Source: Rhizobacter sp.
Lineage (GTDB): Bacteria > Pseudomonadota > Gammaproteobacteria > Burkholderiales > Burkholderiaceae_C
Direction: 5' to 3'
Length of the DNA: 64,000 bases
NCBI GenBank assembly: GCA_019635355.1
Contig: JAHBZQ010000001.1
Span: 3,968,001-4,032,000, forward strand
The position numbers and the translations under genes are program-made. The notes under the pieces are model-generated. The model was not told the origin of the DNA, ran no database searches, and saw nothing but the letters and a program-made list of their open reading frames with translations. Shown here piece after piece: positions 16,293-24,448 of the stretch; the first letter of the stretch is position 1, and each line of letters starts with the position of its first letter.

Positions 16293-17180
16293 ATGACCGA
16301 AATATTTGGTATTCCGATACAGGCCTTCATGGGCCAGCTCATGCTGGGCCTGGTGAACGGCTCGTTCTACGCCATGCTGAGCCTCGGCCTGGCGGTGATC
16401 TTCGGCCTGCTCGGCATCGTGAACTTCGCGCACGGTGCGCTGTACATGATCGGCGCCTACGTGGCCTGGTTCTCGCTCGAGAAGTTTGGCCTCAACTATT
16501 GGATGGCGCTCATCGTGGCGCCGCTGGTGGTAGGCGCGCTCGGCCTCGTGATCGAGCGCACGCTGCTCAAGCACCTCTACAAGCTCGACCCGATCTACGG
16601 GCTCTTGCTGACCTTCGGCATCTCGCTGATCTTCGAAGGCGTGTTCCGCGAGCAGTACGGGGTGTCGGGCCAGTCGTATTCGGTGCCCGAGGCGCTGCAA
16701 GGTGCCACCAACCTCGGCTTCATGGTGCTGCCCAACTACCGCGCCTGGGTGATTGTGGCTTCGCTCATCGTCTGCCTGGGCACCTGGGCCTTGATCGAGA
16801 AGACGAGCCTCGGTGCCAAGCTGCGTGCCGGCACCGAAAACCCGGCACTGGTGCAGGCCTTCGGCATCAACGTGCCGATGATGGTGATGTTCACCTACGC
16901 GGGTGGTGCGGCCCTCGCCGCGCTGGCCGGCGTGCTGGCGGCGCCGGTGATCCAGATCACGCCGCTGATGGGCACCAACCTCATCATCGTCGTCTTCGCG
17001 GTGGTGGTGATCGGCGGCATGGGCTCCATCCTCGGCTCCATCCTCACCGGCCTGGCGCTCGGCCTGGTCGAGGGCCTGACGAAAGTGTTCTACCCCGAGG
17101 CGTCCAACATCGTCGTCTTCGTGATCATGGCCATCGTGCTGATGATTCGCCCCGCCGGCCTCTTCGGCAAGGAGAAATAA
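16293..17180 (+). CDS. livH: Branched-chain amino-acid-type ABC permease LivH
   Basis: A 295-residue integral membrane permease with about eight transmembrane helices. Family landmarks are GLVNGSFYAMLSLGLAVIFG near the N terminus, IVNFAHGALYMIGAY, and IGGMGSILGSILTGLALG near the C terminus. It forms the channel with LivM, the next gene after 3 bp. A 141-bp gap with an 80-bp repeat separates it from the binding-protein gene. Confidence 0.93.
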   Translation: MTEIFGIPIQAFMGQLMLGLVNGSFYAMLSLGLAVIFGLLGIVNFAHGALYMIGAYVAWFSLEKFGLNYWMALIVAPLVVGALGLVIERTLLKHLYKLDPIYGLLLTFGISLIFEGVFREQYGVSGQSYSVPEALQGATNLGFMVLPNYRAWVIVASLIVCLGTWALIEKTSLGAKLRAGTENPALVQAFGINVPMMVMFTYAGGAALAALAGVLAAPVIQITPLMGTNLIIVVFAVVVIGGMGSILGSILTGLALGLVEGLTKVFYPEASNIVVFVIMAIVLMIRPAGLFGKEK

Positions 17181-17183
17181 GGC

Positions 17184-18146
17184 ATGGCCACCCCAGCCAC
17201 CACCCCGACCCCGGTCGTGCGCAAGGCGCGCATCGCGTGGGCCGTGCTCTTCGCGCTGCTCGCCGTCGCGCCCTTCGTCGGCCTGTACCCCGTCTTCATG
17301 ATGAAGGCGCTGTGCTTCGCGATCTTTGCCTGCGCCTTCAACCTGCTGCTCGGCTTCACCGGCCTGCTGTCGTTCGGCCACGCGTGTTTCCTCGGCTCGG
17401 CGGCGTATGCCACCGGCTGGCTCGTGCGCTCGGCGGGCCTCACGCCCGAACTCGGCCTTCTCGCCGGCGTGGGGATTGCGGCGCTGCTCGGCCTGGCGGT
17501 GGGGCTGATTGCCATCCGCCGCCAGGGCATCTACTTCGCGATGATCACGCTCGCGATGGCGCAGATGGTGTACTTCGTCTGCCTGCAGGCGCCCTTCACC
17601 GGCGGTGAAGACGGCCTGCAGGGCGTGCCGCGTGGCAAGCTCTTCGGCCTCTTGCCGCTCGGCAACGACATCGCGATGTACTACCTGGTGCTCGCGATCT
17701 TCGCGGCGGTGTTCCTTGGCATCCTGCGCATCGTGCACTCGCCCTACGGCCAGGTGCTGAAAGCCATCCGCGAGAACGAGCCACGCGCCATCTCGCTCGG
17801 CTACGACGTCGACCGCTACAAGCTCCTCGCCTTCGTGCTCTCCAGCGCGCTCGCCGGCCTGGCCGGCTCGCTCAAGACCCTGGTGCTCGGCTTCGCCACG
17901 CTGACCGACGTGCACTGGTCGCTCTCGGGCGAGGTGATCCTGATGACGCTGCTCGGCGGCCTCGGCACCTTCGCCGGCCCGGTGATCGGCGCCTTCACCA
18001 TCATCGGCCTGCAGAACTTCCTCGCCGACCGCGTGGGCTCGTGGGTCACGGTCATCATCGGCGGCATCTTCGTGGTGTGCGTGATCGCCTTCCGCCGCGG
18101 CTTCGTGGGCGAGCTGCTCGCCTGGCAGCAAAAGCGAAAGCAGTGA
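17184..18146 (+). CDS. livM: Branched-chain amino-acid-type ABC permease LivM
   Basis: A 320-residue integral membrane permease, partner of LivH. Landmarks are NLLLGFTGLLSFGHACFLG, the cytoplasmic coupling segment KAIRENEPRAISLGYDVDRYK, and LLGGLGTFAGPVIGA. It ends in a basic tail (QQKRKQ). The next gene, a DUF2164 protein, starts 1 bp after the stop codon, so the operon continues. Confidence 0.93.
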   Translation: MATPATTPTPVVRKARIAWAVLFALLAVAPFVGLYPVFMMKALCFAIFACAFNLLLGFTGLLSFGHACFLGSAAYATGWLVRSAGLTPELGLLAGVGIAALLGLAVGLIAIRRQGIYFAMITLAMAQMVYFVCLQAPFTGGEDGLQGVPRGKLFGLLPLGNDIAMYYLVLAIFAAVFLGILRIVHSPYGQVLKAIRENEPRAISLGYDVDRYKLLAFVLSSALAGLAGSLKTLVLGFATLTDVHWSLSGEVILMTLLGGLGTFAGPVIGAFTIIGLQNFLADRVGSWVTVIIGGIFVVCVIAFRRGFVGELLAWQQKRKQ

Positions 18147-18147
18147 C

Positions 18148-18402
18148 ATGACCATCGAGATCCCGAAAGACGCGCGCAAGGAGGCCATCGCCTCCATCGA
18201 GCGCTACTTCCAGGAAAACATGGACGAGAAGATCGGCAACATCGCCGCCGGTGCGTTGCTGAACTACTTCCTCGAAGAGATCGGCCCGCTCGTCTACAAC
18301 CAGGCGGTGGCCGACGTGCAGGAGCGCCTGCGCATGCGCGTCGACGAGCTCGACGTCGAACACCACGAAGACGAATTCCAGTACTGGCGCAAGCGCCGCT
18401 GA
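18148..18402 (+). CDS. DUF2164 domain-containing protein
   Basis: An 84-residue soluble protein of the DUF2164 family. It has the family's IPKDARKEAIASIERYF start and helical body, and a charged C terminus (FQYWRKRR). No function is known. It starts 1 bp after livM and ends 39 bp before the first GFA gene, so it is probably at the tail of the transporter operon. There is no membrane segment or signal peptide. Confidence 0.85.
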   Translation: MTIEIPKDARKEAIASIERYFQENMDEKIGNIAAGALLNYFLEEIGPLVYNQAVADVQERLRMRVDELDVEHHEDEFQYWRKRR

Positions 18403-18441
18403 ATGGGCACCATACGCGGCTTCATTCCTGAGGAGACGCGC

Positions 18442-18789
18442 ATGAAGTACACCGGCAGCTGCCACTGCGGCAAGGTGGCGTTCGAGGTCGAAGGCGAGAT
18501 CGGCACCGCGCTCGCCTGCAACTGCTCGATCTGCCAGCGCAAGGGCTCGCTGCTGTGGTTCGTGCCGCGTGCGGAGCTGAAGCTCAAGACGCCCGAAGAC
18601 GCCGCCAGCACCTACACCTTCAACAAACACGTCATCAAGCACCGCTTCTGCCCGACCTGCGGCATCCACCCCTATGGCGAGGGTGTCGACCCGAAAGGCA
18701 ACGCGATGGCCGCGATCAACGTGCGCTGCCTCGAAGGCATCGACCTCGACACGGTGAAGGTCCACCACTTCGACGGGCGCTCCCAGTGA
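18442..18789 (+). CDS. GFA (CENP-V/GFA fold) family protein, 115 residues
   Basis: A small zinc-binding protein of the GFA family, named for glutathione-dependent formaldehyde-activating enzyme. Zinc ligands are visible as SCHCGKV, CNCSICQRKG and CPTCG. Most members are uncharacterised and the formaldehyde activity is disputed. Start 18442 is chosen over 18403 because GAGGAGA lies about seven bases upstream. A second GFA-fold gene is at 21153-21653. Role here unknown. Confidence 0.88.
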   Translation: MKYTGSCHCGKVAFEVEGEIGTALACNCSICQRKGSLLWFVPRAELKLKTPEDAASTYTFNKHVIKHRFCPTCGIHPYGEGVDPKGNAMAAINVRCLEGIDLDTVKVHHFDGRSQ

Positions 18790-18798
18790 CGGCCGTGC

Positions 18799-19551
18799 AT
18801 GACCGGCGCTGAGATCGCGCTGCTCGTCGTCGGCGCGGCCGTCGCCGGTTTCGTGCAGGGGCTGTCGGGCTTCGCCTTCGGCATGGTCGCGATGTCGATC
18901 TGGGTCTGGGCCATCGACCCCCGCGTGGCGGTGGTCATGTCGATTGCCGGTGGCCTGAGCGGGCAGATCTTCGCGGCCGTGCGGTTGCGCCGCGGCCTGC
19001 AATGGCCGCTGCTGTGGCCCTTCCTGGCGGGTGCCCTCGTGGGCGTGCCGCTGGGTGTGGTGGTGCTGCCCTTCGTCGACGCGGTCGTCTTCAAGTTCGG
19101 CCTCGGCGTGACGCTGATGGTGTGCTGCTCGGCCATGCTCTTCGCCCAGCGCTTCCCGCGCATCACCCGTGGCGGGCGCATCGGCGATGCGCTGGCCGGC
19201 ACGGCCGGTGGCGTGATGGGCGGGCTCGGCGGCTTCACCGGCGTCGTGCCCTCGCTGTGGTGCACGCTGCGCGGCTGGGACAAGGACACCGCCCGCGCCG
19301 TGCTGCAGAACTTCAACCTCGCCGCGCTCTCCGTCACCTTTGCCACCTACGTGGGCGGCGGCATGGTCACGCGCGAGATGTGGCCGCTCTTCTTGGCGGT
19401 CATTCCGGCGCTGCTCATCCCCTCGGTGCTGGGCACGCGCCTCTACGTGGGCCTGAGCGAAACCTCGTTCCGGCGCGTGGTGCTGGGCTTGCTCACCGTC
19501 TCGGGGGTGGTGATGATCGTGTCGTCGCTGCCCGTTCTGCTGAAGAGATGA
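18799..19551 (+). CDS. TauE/SafE family membrane exporter
   Basis: A 250-residue integral membrane protein with about eight helices. The N-terminal GFVQGLSGFAFGMVAMSIW and the second-repeat GGLGGFTGVVPSLW are characteristic of the sulfite exporter TauE/SafE family. Members are proposed to export sulfite, sulfoacetate or other organosulfur anions; the substrate is unassigned. It ends 13 bp before the Asp/Glu racemase-like gene and is on the same strand as the Liv cluster. Confidence 0.88.
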   Translation: MTGAEIALLVVGAAVAGFVQGLSGFAFGMVAMSIWVWAIDPRVAVVMSIAGGLSGQIFAAVRLRRGLQWPLLWPFLAGALVGVPLGVVVLPFVDAVVFKFGLGVTLMVCCSAMLFAQRFPRITRGGRIGDALAGTAGGVMGGLGGFTGVVPSLWCTLRGWDKDTARAVLQNFNLAALSVTFATYVGGGMVTREMWPLFLAVIPALLIPSVLGTRLYVGLSETSFRRVVLGLLTVSGVVMIVSSLPVLLKR

Positions 19552-19564
19552 CACGAGAGACGAC

Positions 19565-20212
19565 ATGACCGACATCGCCTTCCTCCACACCTCGCCAGCG
19601 CACGTGGCCACCTTCGATGCGCTCCTGAAAGAGGTGGCGCCGCGGCTCACCGCGTCTCACCTCGTGCGCGAAGACCTGCTGGCCCGCGCGCAGCGCGAGG
19701 GCCTCGACGACCCGGCCCTCATCGCCGGCGTGCGCTCGGCGCTGCAGTCGGCCGCGGCGCATGCCCGCGTCGTCGTGTGCAGTTGCTCCACCCTCGGCGG
19801 CCTGGCGGAAGCCGCGCCCACCCCCGTGCCCGTCACCCGCGTCGACCGTGCGATGGCCGACGAGGCGGCGCAACGCGGCGCGCCGGTGCTGATGGTCGCC
19901 GCCCTGCAGAGCACGCTGGCGCCGACCGCTCAGCTGCTGCAGTCGTCGGCCGAGCGCCTTGGCCAGCCGCTCGCGATGCGCACGCTGTGGGTCGAAGACG
20001 CCTGGCCCCACTTCGAAGCCGGCCGCCGCGAGGCCTACCTCAGCTGCATCGCCAGCGCCGTGCGCCAGCACGCCAAGCCCGGCGACACCGTGGTGCTCGC
20101 CCAGGCCTCGATGGCCGGCGCCGCCGATCTCTTGGCCGACACCGGCCTCGTGGTGCTGAGCAGCCCGCGGCTGGGGGTGATGCACGCGCTGCGTTTCTGC
20201 GATGTCGGCTGA
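19565..20212 (+). CDS. Asp/Glu/hydantoin racemase-like protein
   Basis: A 215-residue protein with the Asp/Glu racemase-like two-lobed pattern: an N-terminal FLHTSPAHVATF, a catalytic-type CSCSTLGG around residue 75, and a C-terminal VLAQASMAG. The second active-site Cys of true racemases is not seen: the position reads LAQAS. It could be a maleate-isomerase-like or catalytically altered member. The last 11 bases overlap the next gene. No substrate can be named. Confidence 0.7.
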   Translation: MTDIAFLHTSPAHVATFDALLKEVAPRLTASHLVREDLLARAQREGLDDPALIAGVRSALQSAAAHARVVVCSCSTLGGLAEAAPTPVPVTRVDRAMADEAAQRGAPVLMVAALQSTLAPTAQLLQSSAERLGQPLAMRTLWVEDAWPHFEAGRREAYLSCIASAVRQHAKPGDTVVLAQASMAGAADLLADTGLVVLSSPRLGVMHALRFCDVG

Positions 20213-21089
20213 ATCCGATCGATGGCTTCGTTCGGCGTCGCTGGGTGCGGTGGTTCTTGCCTGGAGCTCATCCGCCATGGCCCTTGACCTGTCGACCTTG
20301 TGGGACTTCCGCCAACCGGCTCTCAGCGAGCAGCGCTTTCGCGCGGCTTTGCAGACGGCAAGCGGTGATGATGCGCTGATCCTGCAAACGCAGATCGCGC
20401 GCAGCCACGGCTTGCGGGGCGACTTCGCGAAAGCCCGCGAGCTGCTGGCCACGCTGCAGCCCGCGCTGGAGTCGGCTGGCGCGCCAGCCCGCGCCCGGCA
20501 CGCACTTGAGTGGGGCAGAAGCTTCGCCTCGGCCGCGCATCGCGCACAAGACGTCACCCCGGAGTCCCGAGCCGAGGCACGGGCCGCCTTTGAGCGCGCG
20601 GCCCGCATCGCCAGCTCCGTGGGGCTGGACGAACTCACGGTCGATGCGTTGCACATGCAGGCCTTCGTCGACCCGTCCCCGGCCGAACAGGAGCGCTGGA
20701 CGCGCGAGGCGCTGAAGGTGGTGAGCGCATCCACCCGGCCTGACGCCCGTGCATGGGAAGCGTCGCTGCGCAACAACCTGGGCATGGTGTTGCACGACCA
20801 AGGCCGTTTCGGTGAGGCGCTGGGCGAGTTCGAACTCGCGCTGATCGTTAGAGAGCGTGGCCAGGATGCTGCGGCCACGCGGGTGGCGCGCTGGATGGTG
20901 GCCTGGACCCTGCGGGCGCTCGGCCGCATCGACGAAGCACTCGCCTTGCAGCAGCGCCTGGAGCGTGAAGGCGATGCCGCGGGCGAACCCGACCCCTACG
21001 TGTATGAAGAACTCGAAGCGCTCCATCGAGCGAGACACGAAGCCGAGTTGGCAGCCCACTACGCGCGCAAGCGCCAAGCCCCCCGCTGA
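20202..21089 (+). CDS. Exported tetratricopeptide-repeat protein
   Basis: A 295-residue protein. An N-terminal hydrophobic segment (about 10-28, ending in SAMA) looks like a signal peptide. The rest is helical, with TPR-like units best seen at about 190-260 (NNLGMVLHDQGRFGEALGEF and RALGRIDEALALQQRLE). Likely a periplasmic adaptor or scaffold, partner unknown. The first 11 bases overlap the upstream gene. In another frame the 63-bp gap after it reads as a short basic tail; see findings. Confidence 0.75.
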   Translation: MSAESDRWLRSASLGAVVLAWSSSAMALDLSTLWDFRQPALSEQRFRAALQTASGDDALILQTQIARSHGLRGDFAKARELLATLQPALESAGAPARARHALEWGRSFASAAHRAQDVTPESRAEARAAFERAARIASSVGLDELTVDALHMQAFVDPSPAEQERWTREALKVVSASTRPDARAWEASLRNNLGMVLHDQGRFGEALGEFELALIVRERGQDAAATRVARWMVAWTLRALGRIDEALALQQRLEREGDAAGEPDPYVYEELEALHRARHEAELAAHYARKRQAPR

Positions 21090-21152
21090 GCTTGAAGAAG
21101 TGCATGCGCACAAGGGCAAGGTGGTGTTCCGCCAGGTCGAGGAGACGGCACG

Positions 21153-21653
21153 ATGAGTGAGACGACGACCGTGGCCGAAGGCGGCTGCACCTGTGGCCAG
21201 CTGCGCTACCGCCTGACGGGGGCGCCGCTCATCGTGCACTGCTGCCACTGCCGCTGGTGCCAGCGCGAGACGGGTGCGTCGTTCGCGCTCAACGCGATGA
21301 TCGAAGCCGACCGGGTGCAGCGGCTGACCGCCGGCGAGGTCGAGACCGTGCTCACGCCCTCGGAGAGTGGCAAGGGCCAGAAGATCGTGCGCTGCCCCAA
21401 CTGCTGCATCGCCGTGTGGAGCCACTACGCCGGTGCAGGTGACGCAGTGTGCTTTGTGCGGGTGGGCACGCTGGACGAGCCCGACCGTTTCCCGCCCGAC
21501 ATCCACATCTACACGCAGTCGAAGCAGCCCTGGGTGCTGCTGCCGCCCGGTGCACGGGCGGTGCCGGAGTACTACCGCGCGTCGGAGGTCTGGCCGGCCG
21601 AGAGCCTCGCGCGGCGCGAGGCGCTGATCCGCAGGCTCAAGCCGGCTTCTTGA
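21153..21653 (+). CDS. GFA (CENP-V/GFA fold) family protein, 166 residues
   Basis: A zinc-binding protein of the GFA family, longer than the copy at 18442-18789. Ligands are GCTCGQL, CCHCRWCQRETG and CPNC. The C-terminal half contains IYTQSKQPWVLLPPG, typical of the longer subgroup. Cytoplasmic. Its last 17 bases overlap the convergent tesB 3' end. The substrate is not known and the two GFA copies are not close paralogs. Confidence 0.88.
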   Translation: MSETTTVAEGGCTCGQLRYRLTGAPLIVHCCHCRWCQRETGASFALNAMIEADRVQRLTAGEVETVLTPSESGKGQKIVRCPNCCIAVWSHYAGAGDAVCFVRVGTLDEPDRFPPDIHIYTQSKQPWVLLPPGARAVPEYYRASEVWPAESLARREALIRRLKPAS

Positions 21654-22527
21654 CCTTGGGCGGCTGCGGGCGCATCAGGCCCTCTTGCGCGACCGAGGCG
21701 ACGAGCCGCCCGTCCTGGGTGTAGATGCTGCCGCGGCAGAAGCCGCGGGCGCCGTTCGCGGCCGGGGAGTTGGTGGCGTAGAGCAGCCAATCGTCCATGC
21801 GGAAGCTGTCGTGGAACCACATCGCGTGGTCGAGGCTCACGCCCTGCACGCTGCCGTTCATGAACGAGAGGCCGTGCGGCAGGAGCGCGGCGCTGAGCAG
21901 CCCGAAGTCGGACGAATAGGCCAGCATCGCCTGGTGCAGCACCGGGTCGTCGGGCAGGCGGTCGGAGGCGCGGAACCACGAGTTGTTGACCGCGGCGCGC
22001 TCGCCGGCCGGCGGCGGGTTGAGCGGGTTGAAGGGCTCGCAGTGGCGGATGTCGATCGCGGTCTCGGCATGCAGCACCGCGCGCAGGCGCTCGGGCAGCT
22101 TGTCGGCCAGCTGGCGGCGCAGCTCGTGCACGCTGGTCAGGCCCTCGGGCGGCGGCACCTGCGGCATCGCGTCCTGGTGCGACACGCCTTCTTCCTTCAC
22201 ATGGAAGGAGGCGGCGAAGTTGAAGATCGGCTGGCCGTGCTGGATGGCGACCACGCGCCGGGTGGTGAAGCTGCCGCCATCGCGGATGCGCTCCACGTCG
22301 TAGACGATCTTGGCCTGCTTGTCACCGGGGCGCAGGAAGTAGGCGTGGAGCGAGTGCACGGAGCGGTCACGCTCGACGGTGAGTGCGGCGGCCATCAGGG
22401 CCTGGCCCAGCACCTGGCCGCCGAAGACGCGCGGGCTGCCGATGTCGCCGCTGATGCCGCGGAACAGGTTGTGTTCGAGCTGCTCGACCTGCAGCAGCTC
22501 GACCAGCTCTTGGACTTGGGTATTCAT
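21637..22527 (-). CDS. tesB: Acyl-CoA thioesterase II TesB
   Basis: A 296-residue double hot-dog thioesterase hydrolysing medium- and long-chain acyl-CoA. Family segments are RVFGGQVLGQALMAA, HSLHAYFLRPGD, SGGSFTTRRV-like DGGSFTTRRVVAIQ, and the C-terminal SLDHAMWFHDSFRMDDWLLY with the catalytic Asp. Start 22527 gives a family-length protein; 12 more codons of open frame lie upstream. It is divergent from the pldA gene, with a gap of 65 bp. Confidence 0.95.
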   Translation of the reverse strand: MNTQVQELVELLQVEQLEHNLFRGISGDIGSPRVFGGQVLGQALMAAALTVERDRSVHSLHAYFLRPGDKQAKIVYDVERIRDGGSFTTRRVVAIQHGQPIFNFAASFHVKEEGVSHQDAMPQVPPPEGLTSVHELRRQLADKLPERLRAVLHAETAIDIRHCEPFNPLNPPPAGERAAVNNSWFRASDRLPDDPVLHQAMLAYSSDFGLLSAALLPHGLSFMNGSVQGVSLDHAMWFHDSFRMDDWLLYATNSPAANGARGFCRGSIYTQDGRLVASVAQEGLMRPQPPKVKKPA

Positions 22528-22592
22528 GGGCGAAATGATCTCACCAAACCTGCCGCTTACCATCGCGCGGCCCCCTCCACTGCGCGCTCACC

Positions 22593-23723
22593 GTGTTGAA
22601 TCCTGCCCCCCGACTCCACGCTTTGCCGTTCATTGCCTGCGCCGTTGCGAGCGGCCTCGCGCTCGCGGCCGGCGTGGCCCATGCCCAGGCGAGCACCTCG
22701 CCGTCGGCCGTTCCCGCCCCCACCAATGAGGCGATGCAGGAATGTGCCGCCATCGGCGCCGCCGCCGACCGCCTGGCCTGCTACGACAAGCTCGCCGGTC
22801 GCGCGCTGCCCGCGCCCCCGCCAGCGGAGGTGCCCATTGCCACCACGCAGATGGCGCCGCAAGGGGCACCCACCGCCCCAGCGCATGAGGTGAAGCCCGA
22901 GGCGAGCCCGTTGTCGCAGTACTGGGAGCTCGACGCCAGCGACAAGCGCGGCACCTTCAACCTGCTCGGCTATCGCGCCAACTACGTGATGCCCTTGCAC
23001 AAGACCAACCGCATCAACCGCGCGCCGCAGTCGCCCACGCAGGCGGCGGTGAACCAGCCCAACTACCGCGACGTCGAGGCCAAGTTCCAGATCTCGCTGC
23101 GCACCAAGGCGGTTCAGGACGTGCTCGGCACGGGTGGCGACCTGTGGCTCGCGTTCACGCAGCAGGCGATGTGGCAGATCTGGAACGGCAAGGACTCCAA
23201 GCCCTTCCGCAACACCGACTACGAACCCGAAGCGATCTTCGTCGTGCCCGTGCCCAGGGCGGTGCGGCAGTTGCCCTTCGGCTGGCAATGGCGGCTCGGG
23301 CAGTTCGGCCTCGCGCACCAGTCGAACGGCCAGTCGGACCCGCTCTCGCGCAGCTGGAATCGCGTGTACCTCGGCACCGGCTTCGAGCGCGGCGACCTGA
23401 GCCTCACCGCGCGTGTCTCGCAGCGGCTGAACGAGAAGCTGGAGCGCGACAACAACCCCGACCTCGTCGACTACCGCGGCCGCACCGAGCTGCAGCTCGG
23501 CTGGACGCCGGGCGCCAGCACCCATTCGCTGACTTGGCGCAACAGCGCCCGGCGCAGCGACTGGGGTGCGCTGCAGTTCGAGTGGACCTACCCGGTGTCC
23601 ATGAGCCGGCCGAACGGCCTGCGCTGGTTCGTGCAGGCCTTCCACGGCTACGGCGAGACGCTCACCGACTACAACTTCAAGCAGACGAGCTTCGGCTTCG
23701 GCCTGAGCTTCATGCAGTTCTGA
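22593..23723 (+). CDS. pldA: Outer-membrane phospholipase A (PldA)
   Basis: A 376-residue outer-membrane phospholipase A1 of the OMPLA family. A signal peptide (to about AHA, residue 31) is followed by a Pro/Ala-rich linker of about 75 residues and the barrel domain. The catalytic His and Ser are in HQSNGQSDP near 250 and the Asn in SRSWNR. The terminal Phe fits barrel assembly. OMPLA hydrolyses phospholipids displaced to the outer leaflet. The start is GTG; no in-frame ATG lies near the signal peptide. Confidence 0.9.
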   Translation: MLNPAPRLHALPFIACAVASGLALAAGVAHAQASTSPSAVPAPTNEAMQECAAIGAAADRLACYDKLAGRALPAPPPAEVPIATTQMAPQGAPTAPAHEVKPEASPLSQYWELDASDKRGTFNLLGYRANYVMPLHKTNRINRAPQSPTQAAVNQPNYRDVEAKFQISLRTKAVQDVLGTGGDLWLAFTQQAMWQIWNGKDSKPFRNTDYEPEAIFVVPVPRAVRQLPFGWQWRLGQFGLAHQSNGQSDPLSRSWNRVYLGTGFERGDLSLTARVSQRLNEKLERDNNPDLVDYRGRTELQLGWTPGASTHSLTWRNSARRSDWGALQFEWTYPVSMSRPNGLRWFVQAFHGYGETLTDYNFKQTSFGFGLSFMQF

Positions 23724-23741
23724 CCGAAGCTGGCTGCGCCG

Positions 23742-24392
23742 TCAGTTGGCGGCAAAGCAGTACAGCAGGCCGGCGCCGCCGGTGGCCTTGAGCGCGTCTT
23801 GGCTGCAGCCGCGCGAGGGGTGCGAGGAGTTCCACGACTTCGCCTCGGCCGAGTCGTTGAGGCCCATGCGGTCGTGGTGGCCGACGATGGCGCTGCCCTC
23901 GCCGCTGGACGTCCAGTTGTTGCAGGTGGCGGTGGCGGCGCGGCCGTCGGGCAGCGACCCGGTGAGGATGTCGTGCAGGTTGGGCGTGTCGCCGCGGCCG
24001 TTGGTCACGGCGCCTTTCTCGGTGAGCGCGGTCTGCTTGGTGAGCTTGTTGTTGGCGCTGTGCAGGTCGTCGACGCTGGTGGCGATGACCTCGCCCTTCA
24101 CGTTCTGCCACGGGCCGCGGCCGATGCGGTCACGGGCGTTTACCGCGGGTGAGGTGGTGGTCGCCGTGGTGCTCAAGTACGCACGCCAGGTCCGCGCGCC
24201 CATGCCGGCAGCCTCGGCGAGCGACTGGCAGTGTTTGTCGGCGCCGGCCAGGCCGCCGAAGTCGGCGCCCTTGCCGCTGCCGGTGCTGGTCACGAAGAAG
24301 GTGGTGGGGTTCTTCGGCGCCATCGAGCCGCAGGCGGCGAGGGCGAGGAGGGTGAGCGAGAGCAGGGCCGGCAGGCGGAGGCGAGCGTTCAT
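23742..24392 (-). CDS. Putative lipoprotein with lectin-like (DUF1554-type) signature
   Basis: A 216-residue protein with a lipoprotein signal: the lipobox LAAC at residues 17-20. After it come FFVTSTGSGKGADFGGLAG, ADKHCQSLAEAAG and RTWRAYLSTT, a pattern shared by DUF1554-like and endostatin/C-type-lectin-fold lipoproteins. The C terminus has paired Cys. Function unknown; the fold suggests ligand or carbohydrate binding at the envelope (inference). It converges with pldA and precedes the indolepyruvate oxidoreductase gene on the same strand. Confidence 0.65.
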   Translation of the reverse strand: MNARLRLPALLSLTLLALAACGSMAPKNPTTFFVTSTGSGKGADFGGLAGADKHCQSLAEAAGMGARTWRAYLSTTATTTSPAVNARDRIGRGPWQNVKGEVIATSVDDLHSANNKLTKQTALTEKGAVTNGRGDTPNLHDILTGSLPDGRAATATCNNWTSSGEGSAIVGHHDRMGLNDSAEAKSWNSSHPSRGCSQDALKATGGAGLLYCFAAN

Positions 24393-24448
24393 CGGGTGTC
24401 TCCTGGGTGGTTGGGGCGCTGCATCTTCCCACCGCGAAGAGACCCGTG

